From Rhodospirillales bacterium (GTDB taxonomy: Bacteria; Pseudomonadota; Alphaproteobacteria; Rhodospirillales; Shumkoniaceae), in the NCBI GenBank assembly GCA_028281785.1, contig JANQJG010000093.1, forward strand, positions 1 through 54,843: a stretch of DNA of 54,843 nt. The letters run 5' to 3'. The position numbers were made by a program, and so were the translations under genes. The notes below the pieces were generated by a model. That model made no database searches and was not told where the DNA came from. It saw nothing but the letters and a program-made list of their open reading frames with translations. Shown piece by piece: positions 53,078-54,843 of the stretch. Numbering within the stretch: the stretch's first letter is position 1; each line of letters starts with the position of its first letter.

Positions 53078-53192
53078 ACCACAGAGAACACCGAGAACAC
53101 AGAGATGGACACAGAGAAGAGGAAGAGCGCGCTACGCGCGCGTTCTCTGTTGGCCTCTGTGAAACCTCGGTGTCCTCTGTGTTCTCCGTGGT
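53078..53192. repeat. CACAGAGAACAC inverted repeat, copy 4
   Basis: Opens ACCACAGAGAACACCGAGAA and closes CTCTGTGTTCTCCGTGGT. It belongs to the same family as 6420, 6837 and 18205. Confidence 0.8.
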
Positions 53193-53223
53193 GAAAAAAA
53201 CACATCAACCACAAGCTGAGAGG

Positions 53224-53288
53224 GGCCGGCCATCCACGGCTTCAAAAGAAGAAAGGCGTGGATGCCCGTAACAAGTACGGGCATGACG
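53224..53288 (+). repeat. Part of the composite repeat
   Basis: GGCCGGCCATCCACGGCTTC through GTGGATGCCCGTAACAAGTA to CGGGCATGACG. It equals the right half of the repeats flanking the RM gene. The gap 52971-53329 has only repeats. Confidence 0.7.
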
Positions 53289-53329
53289 CGTTGGGGAATG
53301 GGCGGAGAGGGTTGTTTGGGCCGTAGCCG

Positions 53330-54598
53330 TCAGCTGCGGTCAACGCGGGAGGCCTTTCGCGACAAGGCCATGCAGGTGGTACCGGTCGCGGCCACGATCG
53401 CCAATAGCGCGAAGCTGGTGGTGTAGCTTCCGACGAGGCCGTGGGTCAGCGCGAACAGGGATGGTCCAACCAGGGTTCCGCCATAGGTCAGCGCCAGCGC
53501 GCCGCCGGTGATCGTGCCGACCTCGCCCTCGGGGCTGAGGCGGGCCAGCTCGGCATAGAAGACGCCGACCCAGCCGATCGCGCCAATCCCGAACACGATC
53601 AGGACGATCCGCACCGCAAGCGGCGGCCAGGCCGGGCTGAGCTGCGAGGTGGTCAGGGTCGCCACCAGCATGATCAGGCCGATGACCAGAAGCACGCCGA
53701 GACCGTCCCGGGTCCGGTCGGCGAGCCAGCCCCAGGCGAGACGCGCGACGGTGGCGCCGACCTGGACGGTGGCGAGGACGATCCCCGCCTCGACGAGGGT
53801 GAAACCAACATCCTCGACCAGCAGCGTCACCAGATAGCCGGTAAGGCTGAGCAGGACCATGGCGTAGAGGCCGCCGCCGATGCTGAGCCAGCGAACCGGC
53901 CGCCGTCTGAACACCAGCTGGAGCCCGCGCAAGGGGCTCTCACGCAGAACCGCCGTAGGGTCGCGGTCGTCGTCCCAGCGCGGCCGAGGCCGTTGCAGCG
54001 CCGCCGCCAGGGCGAACAGGGTGGTTGCGACCGCGATCGGAACCCACTGCCAACCGAGCGCAAGGGCCAGCGGCGGGGCGACGAATCCGGCCAGCACGCC
54101 GCCGACGGGAACCCCGGCCTGCTTGATGGAGAACACCAGGCCGCGATGCCGGCGGTCGGCGAATCGGTTGAGGAGATGGGATGCCGAGGGATTGGTCACC
54201 CCATAGGCAAGCCCCATGAGGATCGACCCGCCAGCGATGGCGGCGACATTGGGAATCGCGGTTGCGGCGCAGCCGACCCCCCCGAGGAGGAGGCAGAACT
54301 GGCTGGTGCGGCAGCCGCCGGCCCGTCGGATCACGGTGCCCGCAAAGAGCGCCGTGACGACCCCGGCGCCGAAGACGAGGCCGATCTGATAGCCGATGAG
54401 GGCGGGCGGGACGTCGAGGCTGCGCGCGACCTCGGGCGCGATGGTGGCGAGCGTCATCGCGGCGAAGGCCATCATCGCCTGGACCAGGCTCGTGGCCAGG
54501 ACCACGGACCAGCCGCGCACCCGGCCGGTCCCGGTGGCGGGGCCGACTGTCTCGGTTTTTGGAGGGCGCTCCGCGACGGGCGCCAGATTCTTCTTCAC
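53330..54598 (-). CDS. MFS transporter
   Basis: A 422-residue major-facilitator permease with twelve hydrophobic segments. A cytoplasmic N terminus of about 28 residues precedes GWSVVLATSLVQAMMAFAAM. The loop NRFADRRHRGLVFSIKQAGV and WLADRTRD are MFS-like signatures. The GTG start is supported by GGGAGG seven bases upstream; the open frame beyond is meaningless. Substrate unknown. The last 245 bp of the window show no feature. Confidence 0.92.
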   Translation of the reverse strand: MKKNLAPVAERPPKTETVGPATGTGRVRGWSVVLATSLVQAMMAFAAMTLATIAPEVARSLDVPPALIGYQIGLVFGAGVVTALFAGTVIRRAGGCRTSQFCLLLGGVGCAATAIPNVAAIAGGSILMGLAYGVTNPSASHLLNRFADRRHRGLVFSIKQAGVPVGGVLAGFVAPPLALALGWQWVPIAVATTLFALAAALQRPRPRWDDDRDPTAVLRESPLRGLQLVFRRRPVRWLSIGGGLYAMVLLSLTGYLVTLLVEDVGFTLVEAGIVLATVQVGATVARLAWGWLADRTRDGLGVLLVIGLIMLVATLTTSQLSPAWPPLAVRIVLIVFGIGAIGWVGVFYAELARLSPEGEVGTITGGALALTYGGTLVGPSLFALTHGLVGSYTTSFALLAIVAATGTTCMALSRKASRVDRS

Positions 54599-54843
54599 GT
54601 TCGTTCCTCCCAAGAGCACTACCGGACCAAATAGACTCAATTCTGATGGCTCCGCGGCGTGGCGGGCCGTCAGGCGCCGGACGCAGCGCGATGCCGAGCC
54701 ATCGGGCAAGTCCGGCAACGCAGCGGACGCCCGCCGCGGGCCATCCCCAAGGGGACCGGGCCTTTCGGGGCAGTGAGGGCGTCGGGCTCCTCGACCGTAG
54801 TCCCCGATACGCTCTTCGAAGCCCTCCTGCTCCAGACCCGAAA

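Noticed and set aside
53441..54634. 397-codon open frame on the plus strand, and similar long frames at 34840-36789, 23117-24247 and 40084-41208
   Set aside because: All are antisense to well-recognised membrane-protein genes; their compositions (rich in Arg, Gly, Asp, His) are those of shadows.

Overview
The window looks like a chromosomal segment of a high-GC, metabolically versatile alphaproteobacterium, most likely Rhodospirillales-like. The pointers are the TRAP and ABC importers for organic acids and sulfur compounds, several GntR/FCD regulators, a Tor-type anaerobic respiratory system, a cobalamin riboswitch and many palindromic intergenic repeats. Identity is inferred from gene content and style only. 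No rRNA, tRNA, CRISPR array or phage was found.

Layout. 1-1230: palindromic repeats and a GntR regulator. 1232-5058: a sugar-acid catabolic operon (2-hydroxyacid dehydrogenase, enolase-superfamily dehydratase, split UxaA-type dehydratase). 5129-6403: a TPR protein behind four 11-bp tandem repeats. 6420-11205: a single-chain type ISP-like restriction-modification gene bracketed by direct copies of a composite repeat. 11349-16765: torD-torA divergent from torC, plus a monoheme TorC-like cytochrome whose first codons copy the start of the next gene. 16779-18097: DUF488 and DUF5131 genes. 18467-22085: a compact three-gene ABC-three-component (ABC-3C) conflict operon: nuclease-like effector, middle component and DUF3732 ATPase. 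22323-25725: btuFCD under a cobalamin riboswitch. 26670-31804: a sulfatase divergent from a GntR regulator and a TauABC/SsuABC-type importer. 31955-34466: an acyltransferase and a MarR-controlled membrane operon with two palindromic operators. 34663-39871: a TRAP transporter operon with a VOC protein and a GntR regulator. 40132-45938: a Kef-type antiporter, an LD-carboxypeptidase, an Mpl/MurC-like ligase and an amidohydrolase. 46091-48151: small proteins. 48337-49319: repeat, gene debris and an AT-rich leader. 49320-52386: pyruvate formate-lyase and its activase. 52566-54598: a cupin and an MFS transporter.

Two themes stand out. First, there are two unrelated defence modules, the RM gene and the ABC-3C operon. 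Each abuts the 3' end, or a 42-bp remnant of the 3' end, of a btuD-like gene. Second, several repeat families have spread through the intergenic DNA: a 133-bp double-hairpin element in three equal-length copies, TAGAGC-ended elements, CACAGAGAACAC inverted repeats and a composite GC-rich repeat. Some touch the genes themselves: the Kef antiporter and pflA both end on a TAG at the edge of a repeat, and a DUF1801 gene starts on the last base of one.

Start sites were chosen from ribosome binding sites and family lengths. Many long open frames on the opposite strand are high-GC shadows and were left out.
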